From NCBI GenBank assembly GCA_964598245.1, contig CAZRAX010000007.1:1-17536 (forward strand): 17,536 bases of DNA, read 5' to 3'. Positions 1 through 7,200 of the stretch are shown piece after piece (position 1 is the stretch's first letter; each line of letters starts with the position of its first letter). The position numbers and the translations under genes were made by a program. The DNA is from JAACPR01 sp964598245 (GTDB lineage: Bacteria > Patescibacteriota > Minisyncoccia > Phycocordibacterales > JAACPR01). A model generated the notes under the pieces. The model worked only from the letters and a program-made list of their open reading frames with translations, was not told the DNA's origin and did not search any database.

Positions 1-21
1 GTTCGAGTCCTGCTGGGCGGA
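1..21 (+). tRNA. 3' end of a tRNA, truncated by the window edge
   Basis: Only the 3' part is present: the T-loop TTCGAGT at 2-8, the 3' T-stem strand CCTGC at 9-13, the 3' acceptor strand TGGGCGG at 14-20 and discriminator A21. CCA is not encoded (CAT follows). The anticodon lies outside the window. The implied first base pair C1-G72 with A73 fits bacterial tRNA-Pro, but this is a weak inference. Confidence 0.75.
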
Positions 22-25
22 CATT

Positions 26-66
26 AAAATAAAGAGCCGGCTCGGAACGAGTCGGTGATTTTATTT
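26..66 (+). terminator. Intrinsic terminator after the truncated tRNA
   Basis: CCGGCTCG (37-44) pairs with CGAGTCGG (48-55) around a GAA loop with one G-U pair. Flanking AAATAAA and TTTATTT can extend the stem. The T-rich right flank at 59-66 suits termination on the plus strand and the A-rich left flank suits the other direction. It separates the first tRNA from tRNA-Leu. Confidence 0.65.
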
Positions 67-109
67 ATTGATAAACACTTGAAAATAAATTATAAAAAAG
101 TTATCCTTT

Positions 110-115
110 TATACA
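110..115 (+). promoter_or_regulatory. Candidate -10 box of tRNA-Leu
   Basis: TATACA ends 6 bases before tRNA base 1 at 122, so a start 7 nt downstream would fall on the first tRNA nucleotide. A TTGAAA at 79-84 is too far away (25 bp spacing), and no good -35 box is seen at 17 bp. The call rests on the hexamer and its position only. Confidence 0.35.
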
Positions 116-121
116 CCTAAT

Positions 122-205
122 GCGCGGATGGCGGAATTGGTAGACGCACTTGCCTTAGGAGCAAGCGGGATTTATCCCATGGAGGTTCAAGTCCTCTTCC
201 GCGCA
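122..205 (+). tRNA. tRNA-Leu(UAG)
   Basis: A complete cloverleaf can be drawn. Acceptor GCGCGGA (122-128) pairs with TCCGCGC (198-204), with discriminator A205. The anticodon stem CTTGC/GCAAG encloses loop CTTAGGA, giving anticodon TAG, which reads CUA and by wobble CUG leucine codons. A long variable arm with GGGA/TCCC marks a class II tRNA, as expected for Leu. The T arm is GGAGG-TTCAAGT-CCTCT. CCA is not encoded, so it must be added after transcription. Confidence 0.97.
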
Positions 206-216
206 CACAAAATTAA

Positions 217-248
217 ATCGTTACAGCTTGTCTGTGGCGATTTTGTTT
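217..248 (+). terminator. Intrinsic terminator of tRNA-Leu
   Basis: ATCGTTACAG (217-226) pairs with CTGTGGCGAT (232-241) through 10 pairs including two G-U pairs, around loop CTTGT. It is followed by TTTTGTTT. It lies 12 nt after the tRNA. Confidence 0.75.
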
Positions 249-300
249 CCATAAAAAAATTTTTATTTTACCCTTTATACTAGGCATTTTTCATACTTTA

Positions 301-332
301 TCTTAATTATTTTAGATCTTAATTATTTTAGA
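301..332. repeat. Perfect 16-bp tandem duplication
   Basis: TCTTAATTATTTTAGA occurs twice, at 301-316 and 317-332. The second copy contains the TAA stop (328-330) of the minus-strand pilin gene. It looks like a local slippage duplication. Otherwise 249-327 shows only AT-rich DNA. Confidence 0.85.
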
Positions 333-600
333 TAGAAAAAATTATACTAATGGAATTTCCAGGGAAAAATGTCTCGTAGACAACATCAATAATAGACAGA
401 GCCGAGACCATAATGGCTAAACCAACTAAACCCCAAATTATATGCTGAGTTCCTTTTTTTCTACCATCTTCACTATCAGAAGATTTAATAAATTCAAAAA
501 CTCCCCAGAGAAATATCACCAAAGCAACTGCAAATAGTAAGATAATTAACGGGTTAACAATCACATCAACCAATGTTTGGATAAATTGTTCAAGAGTCAT
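328..600 (-). CDS. T4SS-type small pilin-like membrane protein (array member 6)
   Basis: A 90-residue protein with two hydrophobic helices (about residues 12-38 and 52-75) separated by a charged loop, SSDSEDGRKKGTQHI. The layout (helix, polar loop with acidic then basic residues, helix with WGLVGLAIMVSA) matches the TrbC/VirB2-like and T4SS_pilin families common in Patescibacteria. No cleavable signal peptide is obvious; the N-terminus is short and amphipathic. It is the last of six related genes on this strand, 12 bp after the preceding one. Its likely role is a structural subunit of a surface or secretion filament, inferred from family and context. No VirB4/VirD4 or other T4SS machinery is in the window, so the system it serves is unknown. 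Confidence 0.75.
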   Translation of the reverse strand: MTLEQFIQTLVDVIVNPLIILLFAVALVIFLWGVFEFIKSSDSEDGRKKGTQHIIWGLVGLAIMVSALSIIDVVYETFFPGNSISIIFSI

Positions 601-612
601 TTAAGAATTAAA

Positions 613-966
613 TTAATTGCTATCCCTAAAACCAGGAAGAGCTGGTGGGTTTGGAGCTCCTGGGGTAGGTCCAACACCAAAAGTATTTGCAAGAACACCA
701 ACTAGACCCCAAATTGCAACGACGACAAACAAAATAACAATTCCCCAAATAATATAACCCTTGGCCTTATTTTTTTCTTCAGGATCTTTGGCAGCAACAT
801 ATGTTATCAAACCAAATACAAAGACGATGACAATAACAGCAATCAATAATGGTAATATCCCAGTGATTATATCAGCAATTGTATCTAAAATATCACTAAT
901 TGTTGTTGCTTGTGCACTAACCAAAACTGGCAAAGCCAATATTGAAAACGGAAATAAATATTTCAT
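613..966 (-). CDS. T4SS-type pilin-like protein with signal peptide (array member 5)
   Basis: A 117-residue protein. The N-terminus MKYLFPFSILALPVLVSAQA looks like a cleavable signal peptide with a possible cut after SAQ. Two membrane helices follow (about 35-60 and 70-95), with a loop AAKDPEEKNKAKGYIIWG between them and the recurrent end motif WGLVGVLANTFG. A short proline-rich tail (PTPGAPNPPALPG) is probably extracytoplasmic. The neighbours at 328, 1070 and 1361 share the loop and the GLV..L..TFG motif, so these are paralogues. A 103-bp gap upstream holds its own candidate -10 box, so it may be transcribed separately from the other pilins. Confidence 0.75.
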   Translation of the reverse strand: MKYLFPFSILALPVLVSAQATTISDILDTIADIITGILPLLIAVIVIVFVFGLITYVAAKDPEEKNKAKGYIIWGIVILFVVVAIWGLVGVLANTFGVGPTPGAPNPPALPGFRDSN

Positions 967-1002
967 AAATTTATAAATTTAAAATTAACTTTTAATATTT
1001 CT

Positions 1003-1008
1003 ATTATA
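1003..1008 (-). promoter_or_regulatory. Candidate -10 box before pilin member 5
   Basis: Read on the minus strand this is TATAAT, in the only sizeable gap (967-1069) of the pilin cluster and about 36 nt before the ATG at 966. The expected -35 position is AT-rich with no clear hexamer. It suggests that the last two pilins can be expressed from an internal promoter. Confidence 0.45.
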
Positions 1009-1069
1009 CTATAAAAAATATTAAAGTAGTAGCCACCAACGCAAATATGTGGATATCAAAATACCCAAA

Positions 1070-1357
1070 TCAAAATTGAATTATGCCAAACTTAAAACCA
1101 AAAGTACTTGTCAAAATATAAACTAATCCCCAAACTGAAATCATCACAAACAATCCAATAATACCGAATAATATATACTGAACTCCTTTTTTCCTTTCAC
1201 TTTCACTATCTGATTTAGCAATATACAAAACAATTCCATAGAAAAAAACAATTACAGCCAATGCAATAATTAAATAAATAACAATATCTAATAAGCTAAT
1301 AATATTGTAAATAAAGTCTTTGAAAGTATACCCGCTTGTAATTTGAATATTAAACAT
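1070..1357 (-). CDS. T4SS-type pilin-like membrane protein (array member 4)
   Basis: A 95-residue protein with two hydrophobic helices (about 22-48 and 60-85). The polar loop AKSDSESERKKGVQYILFG is very close to the loop of the 328-600 paralogue (SSDSEDGRKKGTQHIIWG). It ends with VWGLVYILTSTFGF, the array's shared C-terminal motif. There is no classical signal peptide. It starts 3 bp after the stop of the preceding pilin gene, so co-transcription is near certain. Its role as a filament subunit is inferred. Confidence 0.75.
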   Translation of the reverse strand: MFNIQITSGYTFKDFIYNIISLLDIVIYLIIALAVIVFFYGIVLYIAKSDSESERKKGVQYILFGIIGLFVMISVWGLVYILTSTFGFKFGIIQF

Positions 1358-1360
1358 AAA

Positions 1361-1666
1361 TTATGGTCTTATTGTTTGAATTCTCATTGTTGGAACCTGA
1401 AAGGTATATTGTAGCACACCAACCAAACCCCAAATAGAAACCATAACAAATAATGCTACAATTCCATAAACAATAACTCTGATTGCCTCTTTTTTAGTGT
1501 CTTGATTGTCTGTTGTTACATAACGAATTAAGCCATAAACAAATAAAATAACAGCCAATCCAATTAAAATTGGAATAAGAGAATTTAAAATAGATAGGAT
1601 CATCAATCCAATTCCATGAAGACCTCCTTGTTGTGCAATATTAAACTGAACATTTAAATTAAACAT
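1361..1666 (-). CDS. T4SS-type pilin-like membrane protein (array member 3)
   Basis: A 101-residue protein with a hydrophilic N-terminus of about 17 residues, then two helices (about 20-48 and 60-85). The loop VTTDNQDTKKEAIRVIVYG keeps the acidic-then-basic pattern, and the end motif is IWGLVGVLQYTFQV. Spacing is 3 bp on both sides of the gene. It belongs to the same subfamily as the members at 328, 613 and 1070. No catalytic motif is present, in line with a structural subunit. Confidence 0.75.
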   Translation of the reverse strand: MFNLNVQFNIAQQGGLHGIGLMILSILNSLIPILIGLAVILFVYGLIRYVTTDNQDTKKEAIRVIVYGIVALFVMVSIWGLVGVLQYTFQVPTMRIQTIRP

Positions 1667-1669
1667 AGA

Positions 1670-2116
1670 TTAACATTGGAGATTTGGATTAAATTGTTGA
1701 ACGGTGCTACATATTACCCCACTCAATGCTTGAGCTCCCAAAAGAATAACTCCTCCAATAACTGTCCACAAGAATGCTTTTTTTGCTTTTGCTAATTCTT
1801 CTGGATTACCTCTGGCTTTGACAAAAAGAAATCCAGAATAAATAACGGCTAAAACAACAAAAATAAAACCAATCTGGATAATGGCATTAATAAACATATT
1901 AATAAAATCATAAAGATTATTAGCACCTATTGGGTTGGGGAAAATATAATTACCAGGGGTTCCAGAGCTGCTTGGTTGGGCACCTGGGATTCCGGAACTG
2001 CCTGGTTGGCCACCAGGACTACCAACGGATGATTGTCCCAAAACTATGCTTGGTAATAAAACTAAAAATAAAATGCCCAAATAGTAATATTTTTTTAATT
2101 TATTTAAAAATAACAT
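1670..2116 (-). CDS. T4SS-type pilin-like protein with signal peptide and Gly/Pro/Ser linker (array member 2)
   Basis: A 148-residue protein. A Lys-rich start and a hydrophobic stretch ending PSIVLGQ form a signal peptide. A low-complexity linker follows (about residues 29-55) built from imperfect repeats of SSGIPGAQP / SSGTPG type. Two membrane helices enclose the loop KARGNPEELAKAKKAFLWTVIGG. Two cysteines near the C-terminus (VICST and the final C) could form a disulphide outside the membrane. This loop, NPEEL.KAKKAF, resembles VirB2/TrbC-type pilins more than the other members do. It is 3 bp from the next gene and 12 bp after the preceding one. Confidence 0.8.
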   Translation of the reverse strand: MLFLNKLKKYYYLGILFLVLLPSIVLGQSSVGSPGGQPGSSGIPGAQPSSSGTPGNYIFPNPIGANNLYDFINMFINAIIQIGFIFVVLAVIYSGFLFVKARGNPEELAKAKKAFLWTVIGGVILLGAQALSGVICSTVQQFNPNLQC

Positions 2117-2128
2117 ATTAATATTTTA

Positions 2129-2515
2129 TCATGATCCTAATTGAATTGGAATCCAAGTTTTTAGTTGAAGAGAATTTGTAATTAGTTGAACAATTAAATA
2201 AGCAGACAAAATAATTATAAAGCCAACCATAACTTTACCAAATATCTTGGTTGCTCTACTTATTTTCGCAGAATCACCCTGGGCAGTAATGTAGAGAAAA
2301 CCAGCATAAATAAAAACAAAAACTGATAATACGGCAGCAAGTTCGATAGTAAAATAAATTAAATTAAAAATTAATTGAAAAAAATCATTAATCGTACAAT
2401 CGGGGCCATCAAAACCACATGGAATTAATTCATTTTGACCCCGAATCTGTCCAAAGACAAAAACAGGAGTAGCTATCAAAATAAATATTATTAGAATATT
2501 AAAGATTTTTTTCAT
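2129..2515 (-). CDS. T4SS-type pilin-like protein with signal peptide (array member 1)
   Basis: A 128-residue protein. A signal peptide (KKIFNILIIFILIATPVFVFG, residues 2-22) is followed by a short exported segment with two cysteines (PCGFDGPDC), likely a disulphide. Then come helix 1 (about 48-72), loop ITAQGDSAKISRATKIFGKV and helix 2 (about 88-112). It pairs with the 1670-2116 member as the signal-peptide and cysteine-containing subtype. It starts 2 bp after the stop of the solute-binding gene, so the two are in one operon, the strongest sign that their functions are linked. Confidence 0.75.
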   Translation of the reverse strand: MKKIFNILIIFILIATPVFVFGQIRGQNELIPCGFDGPDCTINDFFQLIFNLIYFTIELAAVLSVFVFIYAGFLYITAQGDSAKISRATKIFGKVMVGFIIILSAYLIVQLITNSLQLKTWIPIQLGS

Positions 2516-2517
2516 AA

Positions 2518-3831
2518 TTAATTATTTAATAATAAATCCAAATCCTGATCTACTTTGGTTAAGGCTTGCAAAGTTGAAGACCGACCACTAATTACAGATT
2601 CAATAGCATCTTGATAAATAGAATCTGTTTGATTTGGATCTGGATCAATAAATAAATTTGAGATCAGAGCAGACTTATTAAAAATGTCTTGATAATCAAC
2701 AGATGGTATATTTTGTAATAAATCTCTTCTAACTGGCGGTAAATTATACAAATCATACAAATAAATCATATACTGACTGTCTATCAAATGCATAATCGTA
2801 GTGAAAGAAGCACTTATTTTTGAAGACTGATTCAAAATTCCAAAAAAATGCATTTGCCCACCAGTTATTCTATTATTTTCATCAGATCTAGATTGAGGTA
2901 ATTGAGAAATACCAAAATTCAAATTAGGATTTCTTTGAACCAAACTATTTCTTTCACTAGCAAAACCAAAATAAAATGCCAAATCCCCTGCCAGAAACAT
3001 TTCATCAGAACTTGGTAAACTACGATTCCAAGAATAAGTTCTTCTTGTTGGATTTGAAAATTGAGTATAAAAATTAAAAGTAGCATCAGCTGGTGCAATT
3101 CCATAACCCAATCTCTCGTTAAAAATAGAAGTGAAATTATTTTGTTGATTCCTAACAATAACGGGATTTCCAGCTTGTGCAACCAAAGTATTAAAAATTG
3201 CTTTAGCATTTTTAATATTTCTAAATTCTCCCAAAGCAACGGCTGATTTTGTTATATTTGCCGATGAATCACTTTTTGTTAACTGCGGTGACATTTCTAC
3301 TAATTCATCCCAATATGCTGGCGGTTTAGAAATACCACTACTATTTAGAATGGTCCGATTCCAATACATAACTATTGGATCAATCAAAAATGGAAATCCC
3401 GTAATACCATTTGATTTTAAAAGAATTTCACTTGCTTGAATAAAATTATTTTTATAATCAACCTGTGGATAAGATTCATAAGGAATATTGAAAAGTTTAT
3501 CTTCATGTTTAGCTAAAAAATCATCATTAAAAATAACCACATCTGGCCCCCTACCAGCAGCCAATGAATTAATCAATTCATTTTCAAATCTACTTTCTGG
3601 AAATTCTTTATAAATAATATCAACAGTTTTAGTTTTAGATCCGCTATTATTATTAATTAATTCTTGATAAGCATTAACGGTTACTGCTGGCAAAGTCCCC
3701 CACATTTCTATAGGAATTACAATGTCATTTTGAGAAGTTCTTTTTAATGCAAAAAACAGAACACCAGCTACAATTAAAAAAATTGTAAAACCAAATAGGA
3801 CCAATTGAAATGTTGTTAATTTATCTTTCAT
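2518..3831 (-). CDS. Membrane-anchored extracellular solute-binding protein (ABC family 1 type)
   Basis: A 437-residue protein. One hydrophobic segment at about 7-28 without a lipobox cysteine suggests an uncleaved membrane anchor. The body has the order of sugar-type solute-binding proteins: an early strand VIPIEMWGTL, the AAGRGPDVVIFNDDF segment, GITGFPFLIDPIVMYWNRTIL (about residues 138-158), PAYWDELVEM, then GDLAFYFGFASE and ITGGQMHFFGIL. The family normally delivers ligand to an ABC permease, but no permease or ATPase lies next to it here. Its ATG overlaps the methyltransferase stop (ATGA, 3828-3831) and the first pilin follows 2 bp later. It may bind a ligand for the surface structure or work with a permease elsewhere. 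The ligand is unknown. Confidence 0.85.
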   Translation of the reverse strand: MKDKLTTFQLVLFGFTIFLIVAGVLFFALKRTSQNDIVIPIEMWGTLPAVTVNAYQELINNNSGSKTKTVDIIYKEFPESRFENELINSLAAGRGPDVVIFNDDFLAKHEDKLFNIPYESYPQVDYKNNFIQASEILLKSNGITGFPFLIDPIVMYWNRTILNSSGISKPPAYWDELVEMSPQLTKSDSSANITKSAVALGEFRNIKNAKAIFNTLVAQAGNPVIVRNQQNNFTSIFNERLGYGIAPADATFNFYTQFSNPTRRTYSWNRSLPSSDEMFLAGDLAFYFGFASERNSLVQRNPNLNFGISQLPQSRSDENNRITGGQMHFFGILNQSSKISASFTTIMHLIDSQYMIYLYDLYNLPPVRRDLLQNIPSVDYQDIFNKSALISNLFIDPDPNQTDSIYQDAIESVISGRSSTLQALTKVDQDLDLLLNN

Positions 3832-4355
3832 ATTAATTTAAAAATAAAACCATAGTGGTGATTACCTACATGAATATCTTTTTCAAATTCAAAACCTGCT
3901 TCTTCAAACATAACCCTAGCCACATCTGGCTTAATAATATCTGATTCTTTGGGACCCAACCCACCAAAGGAATCCATCCACTCAACTAAAAATAATTTTC
4001 CCTTCGGTTTTAAAATTCTTTTGGCTTCACTAATTAAGGATTCTTTATCTTCGACTTGAAATAAAATATTAGTCATGATGACTCTTTCTACCAAATTATC
4101 TTCTAAACCAGTTCCTTTTGGATCATCCAAATCAGACCAAATTATCTCAATATGAGAAATGCCCTGTTCAAGAGAATCTTTTTTAAGTTTTTCTAATAAG
4201 TCTTTTTGAATATCAACTGCATAAACTCGTCCAGATGGACCAGTAAGTTTAGCAGCAGCAATCGAGTAGAAACCAGAACCAGAACCCAAATCAGCGACCC
4301 TCATTCCAGGATCAATATTAATTTTTTCAATATTTTGTTCAGGGTTAGAGAACAT
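3828..4355 (-). CDS. Class I SAM-dependent methyltransferase
   Basis: The protein is 175 residues from the chosen start. Motif I, VADLGSGSGFY, is at residues 20-30, and AVDIQ carries the acidic residue that binds the ribose of SAM. IIWSDLDD and the ILKPKGKLFLVEW strand follow, so it is a small UbiE/type-11 style Rossmann methyltransferase. The substrate cannot be told from sequence. The open frame extends to 4424, but I prefer the ATG at 4353-4355. A TATAAT lies exactly 7 nt upstream, residues before it look untranslated, and the longer start would overlap gyrA. The stop overlaps the next gene (ATGA), implying translational coupling. It is probably the first gene of the pilin operon. Confidence 0.85.
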   Translation of the reverse strand: MFSNPEQNIEKINIDPGMRVADLGSGSGFYSIAAAKLTGPSGRVYAVDIQKDLLEKLKKDSLEQGISHIEIIWSDLDDPKGTGLEDNLVERVIMTNILFQVEDKESLISEAKRILKPKGKLFLVEWMDSFGGLGPKESDIIKPDVARVMFEEAGFEFEKDIHVGNHHYGFIFKLI

Positions 4356-4362
4356 TATTATA

Positions 4363-4368
4363 ATTATA
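4363..4368 (-). promoter_or_regulatory. -10 box of the methyltransferase/pilin operon, leaderless type
   Basis: TATAAT on the minus strand ends 7 nt before the ATG at 4355, so transcription would begin at or next to the start codon. No Shine-Dalgarno sequence is possible on such an mRNA. Confidence 0.6.
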
Positions 4369-4410
4369 CTAAATTTTAAAAAATAAGAACCCCTTTTACT
4401 AACACCTCGG

Positions 4411-6364
4411 CTAGAATGGTACAATAGTGGCGATTGAATCAGCGGCTCTAAGCTTCATTACTCTGACTCCTTGAGTCTGTCTACCTAAAATAGGAATTTC
4501 ATCAACATCAACTCTTATGACTTGACCTTTTTTTGACATAGCAACAATTTCATCAGTATCTTCTGTTACGATAACAGCATTAACAATATTACCATTTTTG
4601 GGAGTAACTTTGGCAGTTTTAATACCAGAGCCACCTCTATTTTGAATCTTGTATTCATCAAGTGGGGTTTGCTTTCCATAACCTTTTTCAGTGAAAACTA
4701 ACAAATTATTATTTTCTTCATCTTTTTTGATTCTTAAACCAGAAACAACTTGGTCACCTTTTCCTAATTTTATTAATTTAACTCCAGTAGCTGAACGCCC
4801 CATTTCTCTAATATCTGAATCTTTGAATCTAATCGACTGCCCATTTTTGGTAATAACTGAAACACTGTCACCTTTTTGAACAAAATTTGCAGAAACTAGT
4901 TGGTCACCTGATCGAAGTTTGATTGAGATAATCCCACTTCTGCGAACATCATGGAAACTTTCAGCGCCAACCTTTTTACCGATTCCATCTTTAGTTGTCA
5001 TCATTACTGATAAATCTTTTATTTCTCTTGTATCTTTAGGCATTGGCAAGACAGAAGTAATTCTTTCATCTGTTTCTATTGATAAAAAGTTCATTATTGA
5101 TTTACCTTTTGTTGCTCGACGACCTTCTGGGATATCGTACATTTTAATTTGATAAACTTTTCCTTTATCTGTAAAGAATAGTAAATCACTATGTGTTGTT
5201 GTGTGTAATAGTGTATGAATAAAATCTTCTTCTTTGGTGTTTAGATCCATAACCCCAACCCCACCTCTTTTTTGTTTTTTGTATTCATTTGGATTTGTTC
5301 TTTTGACATAACCACCATTAGTCAAAACCAAAACGCTATCATCATCAGGGATTAAGTCTTCTAGAGAGATGTTTTTAACACCATGAGGAATAATCTTGGT
5401 TCTTCTTTCATCAGAATATTTTTCTTTAACTTCAGCCATTTCTTTTTTAATTAAATTTCTCATCTTGGTCTTGCTAGCTAAAAGCTCTTTGAACTCTTGA
5501 ATCATTTTTTGAATTTCTTTCAGCTCATCTTCTATTTTTTTACGTTCAAGACCAGCTAATTTTTGCAATCTCATTTCTAGAATGGCGGTTGCCTGAAGTT
5601 CGCTGAATTTGAATTTTTTCATTAAATTAGAGTGAGCAGTCGGAGTATCTTTTGATGCTTTAATTAATTTAATAATTTCATCAATATGATCTAGAGCTTT
5701 TTTCAAACCAATTAAAATATGTTCTCTGGCTTCTGCTTTTCTTAAATCAAATTTGGTTCTCCTAGTTACAACTTCATAACGATGCTCAACAAAATTTTGT
5801 AAAACTTCTTTTAAAGATAAAGTTTGCGGAACACCATCAACCAAAGCAACAATATTAAAATTAAAATTTTCTTCTAGTTGAGTGTGTTTATAAATATAAT
5901 TCAAAATATTTTGCGGATGAGCAGATGACTTTACATCAATCACAATTCTAATATCATCAGTTGATTCATCACGAAGGTCTCTGATGCCTTCTATTTTTTT
6001 ATTTTGAACAAGTAAAGCAATTTTAGTAATTAAATCAGCTTTGTTAACCCTAAACGGCAATGAAGTAATAATAATTTGATGTGAACCAGATTTTTCTTCA
6101 ACAATTTCTGATTCACCACGACAAACAACACCACCTCGACCATTGGCATAGGCAGAATGTAAATCTTTTTTGTTGAAAACTAAACCACCAATTGGAAAAT
6201 CAGGGCCCTTGATAAATTCTAAAAGGTCTTCGGTTGTGGCTTTTTCATTTTCAAGTAGGTAAATACAGGCATCCATTAATTCACCCAAATTATGTGGTGG
6301 GACATTTGAAGCCATCCCAACAGCAATACCCGTCACCCCATTGATTAAAAGATTCGGCGCTTTA
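4411..6364 (-). CDS. gyrA: DNA gyrase subunit A, C-terminal part (5' end lost at assembly gap)
   Basis: About 650 residues after the gap. It starts inside the breakage-reunion domain (KAPNLLINGVTGIAVGMASN), continues through the coiled-coil arm (Lys/Glu-rich, near EMRLQKLAGLERKKIEDELKEI) and ends with the DNA-wrapping beta-pinwheel. Six blade motifs are visible: QKRGGVGV, GRRATKGKSI, VRRSGIISI, GRSATGVKL, QNRGGSGI and GRQTQGVRV. The first is the GyrA box (QKRGGVG), the feature that separates GyrA from ParC, though its usual last basic residue is Val here. With GyrB it introduces negative supercoils. The first codons at the gap repeat the segment that ends the N-terminal part, so the two pieces overlap rather than abut. 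Confidence 0.95.
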
Positions 6365-6374
6365 NNNNNNNNNN
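6365..6374. other. Assembly gap (10 N) inside gyrA
   Basis: Ten N separate two gyrA pieces that are not in the same frame if 10 is taken as the real length. Both edges encode the PNLL(L/I)NG segment, so the ten N are a placeholder over overlapping or mismatched contig ends. Confidence 0.97.
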
Positions 6375-6934
6375 ATACCCAAAGTACCATTTAACAATAA
6401 ATTAGGAACATTTGTTGGTAAAACAACAGGTTCTTTTTCTACACCATCAAAATTGGGTCTAAAATCAACAGTATCCTTTTCTAGATTAGTTAATAATTCT
6501 TCTGCTAATTTTGCCATTTTTGCTTCGGTATAACGATAAGCTGCTGGTGGGTCACCATCAATAGAACCAAAGTTACCCTGTCCGTGGACTAGTGGGTATC
6601 TCATTGTAAATGGTTGTGCCATTTTTACCATCGCATCATAAACAGAAGTATCACCATGCGGATGATACTTGGCGATAACTTCACCCACAACAGAAGCTGA
6701 TTTTTTAAATTTAGCACCAGATGTTAAACCATTTTTATACATTGAATAAAGAATCCTACGATGCACGGGCTTTAGCCCATCACGGACATCGGACAATGCC
6801 CGATCAGTAATAACTGACATAGCATAATCAAGAAATGATTTTTTCATTTCAGCACTAATTGGCGAATCAACTATTTGTAAAGCTGTTTTAATTGGTTCTT
6901 TGTTTTCTTCTTTTTTTACATTCTTTTTAGACAT
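6375..6934 (-). CDS. gyrA: DNA gyrase subunit A, N-terminal part (3' end lost at assembly gap)
   Basis: The first 186 residues of GyrA. The winged-helix region begins near SPISAEMKKSFLDYAMSVI. The quinolone-determining segment is HPHGDTSVYD (91-100), with Thr96 at the E. coli Ser83 position and Asp100 at Asp87. The catalytic tyrosine is Tyr135 in AAYRYTEAKM. The piece ends in VPNLLLNGTLG. Aligning its PNLL with the same motif across the gap gives a whole protein of about 824 residues, normal for GyrA. The start ATG has an extended -10 (TGATAGTAT) upstream and no Shine-Dalgarno sequence. Confidence 0.95.
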
Positions 6935-6949
6935 ATTTAAATTTTTCTC

Positions 6950-6958
6950 ATACTATCA
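6950..6958 (-). promoter_or_regulatory. Extended -10 promoter of gyrA
   Basis: The minus strand reads TGATAGTAT, a TGn-extended -10 box, 15 nt before the ATG at 6934. The predicted leader is about 8-9 nt and contains no GGAGG-like element. Confidence 0.5.
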
Positions 6959-6967
6959 TAAAGTTTT

Positions 6968-7195
6968 TTAATTTTCAGCATTGTAGGTCTGACTACCAAC
7001 AAAAAATGTTTTAATTTGATTTGTAAAAACATCAAAAGGAGAAGCAACATTTTCAGAACTTGTATCAGAAAAATTATAAACTGTTGTCAAAAGCCAAATT
7101 GCAAAAATAAATAATGTTATAAAAAAAGATGTTATAAAAGCAAAAGAGTCCTTTTTAGACTTATCCTTTTTTCTTAACTTCTCTAAAAAATTCAT
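6968..7195 (-). CDS. Small single-pass membrane protein, function unknown
   Basis: A 75-residue protein I cannot name. The N-terminus is very basic (FLEKLRKKDKSKKD) and one helix spans about residues 18-42 (SFAFITSFFITLFIFAIWLL). A polar, acidic, Ser/Asn-rich C-terminal part of about 30 residues follows. By the positive-inside rule the tail faces outward. It starts 5 bp after the stop of the MBL-fold gene, so the two are probably co-transcribed. gyrA follows but has its own promoter. Confidence 0.65.
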   Translation of the reverse strand: MNFLEKLRKKDKSKKDSFAFITSFFITLFIFAIWLLTTVYNFSDTSSENVASPFDVFTNQIKTFFVGSQTYNAEN

Positions 7196-7200
7196 AATGT

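Noticed and set aside
4356..4424. N-terminal extension of the methyltransferase to 4424.
   Set aside because: It would overlap the gyrA end and run across the perfect TATAAT; conserved sequence begins after the internal ATG at 4355.
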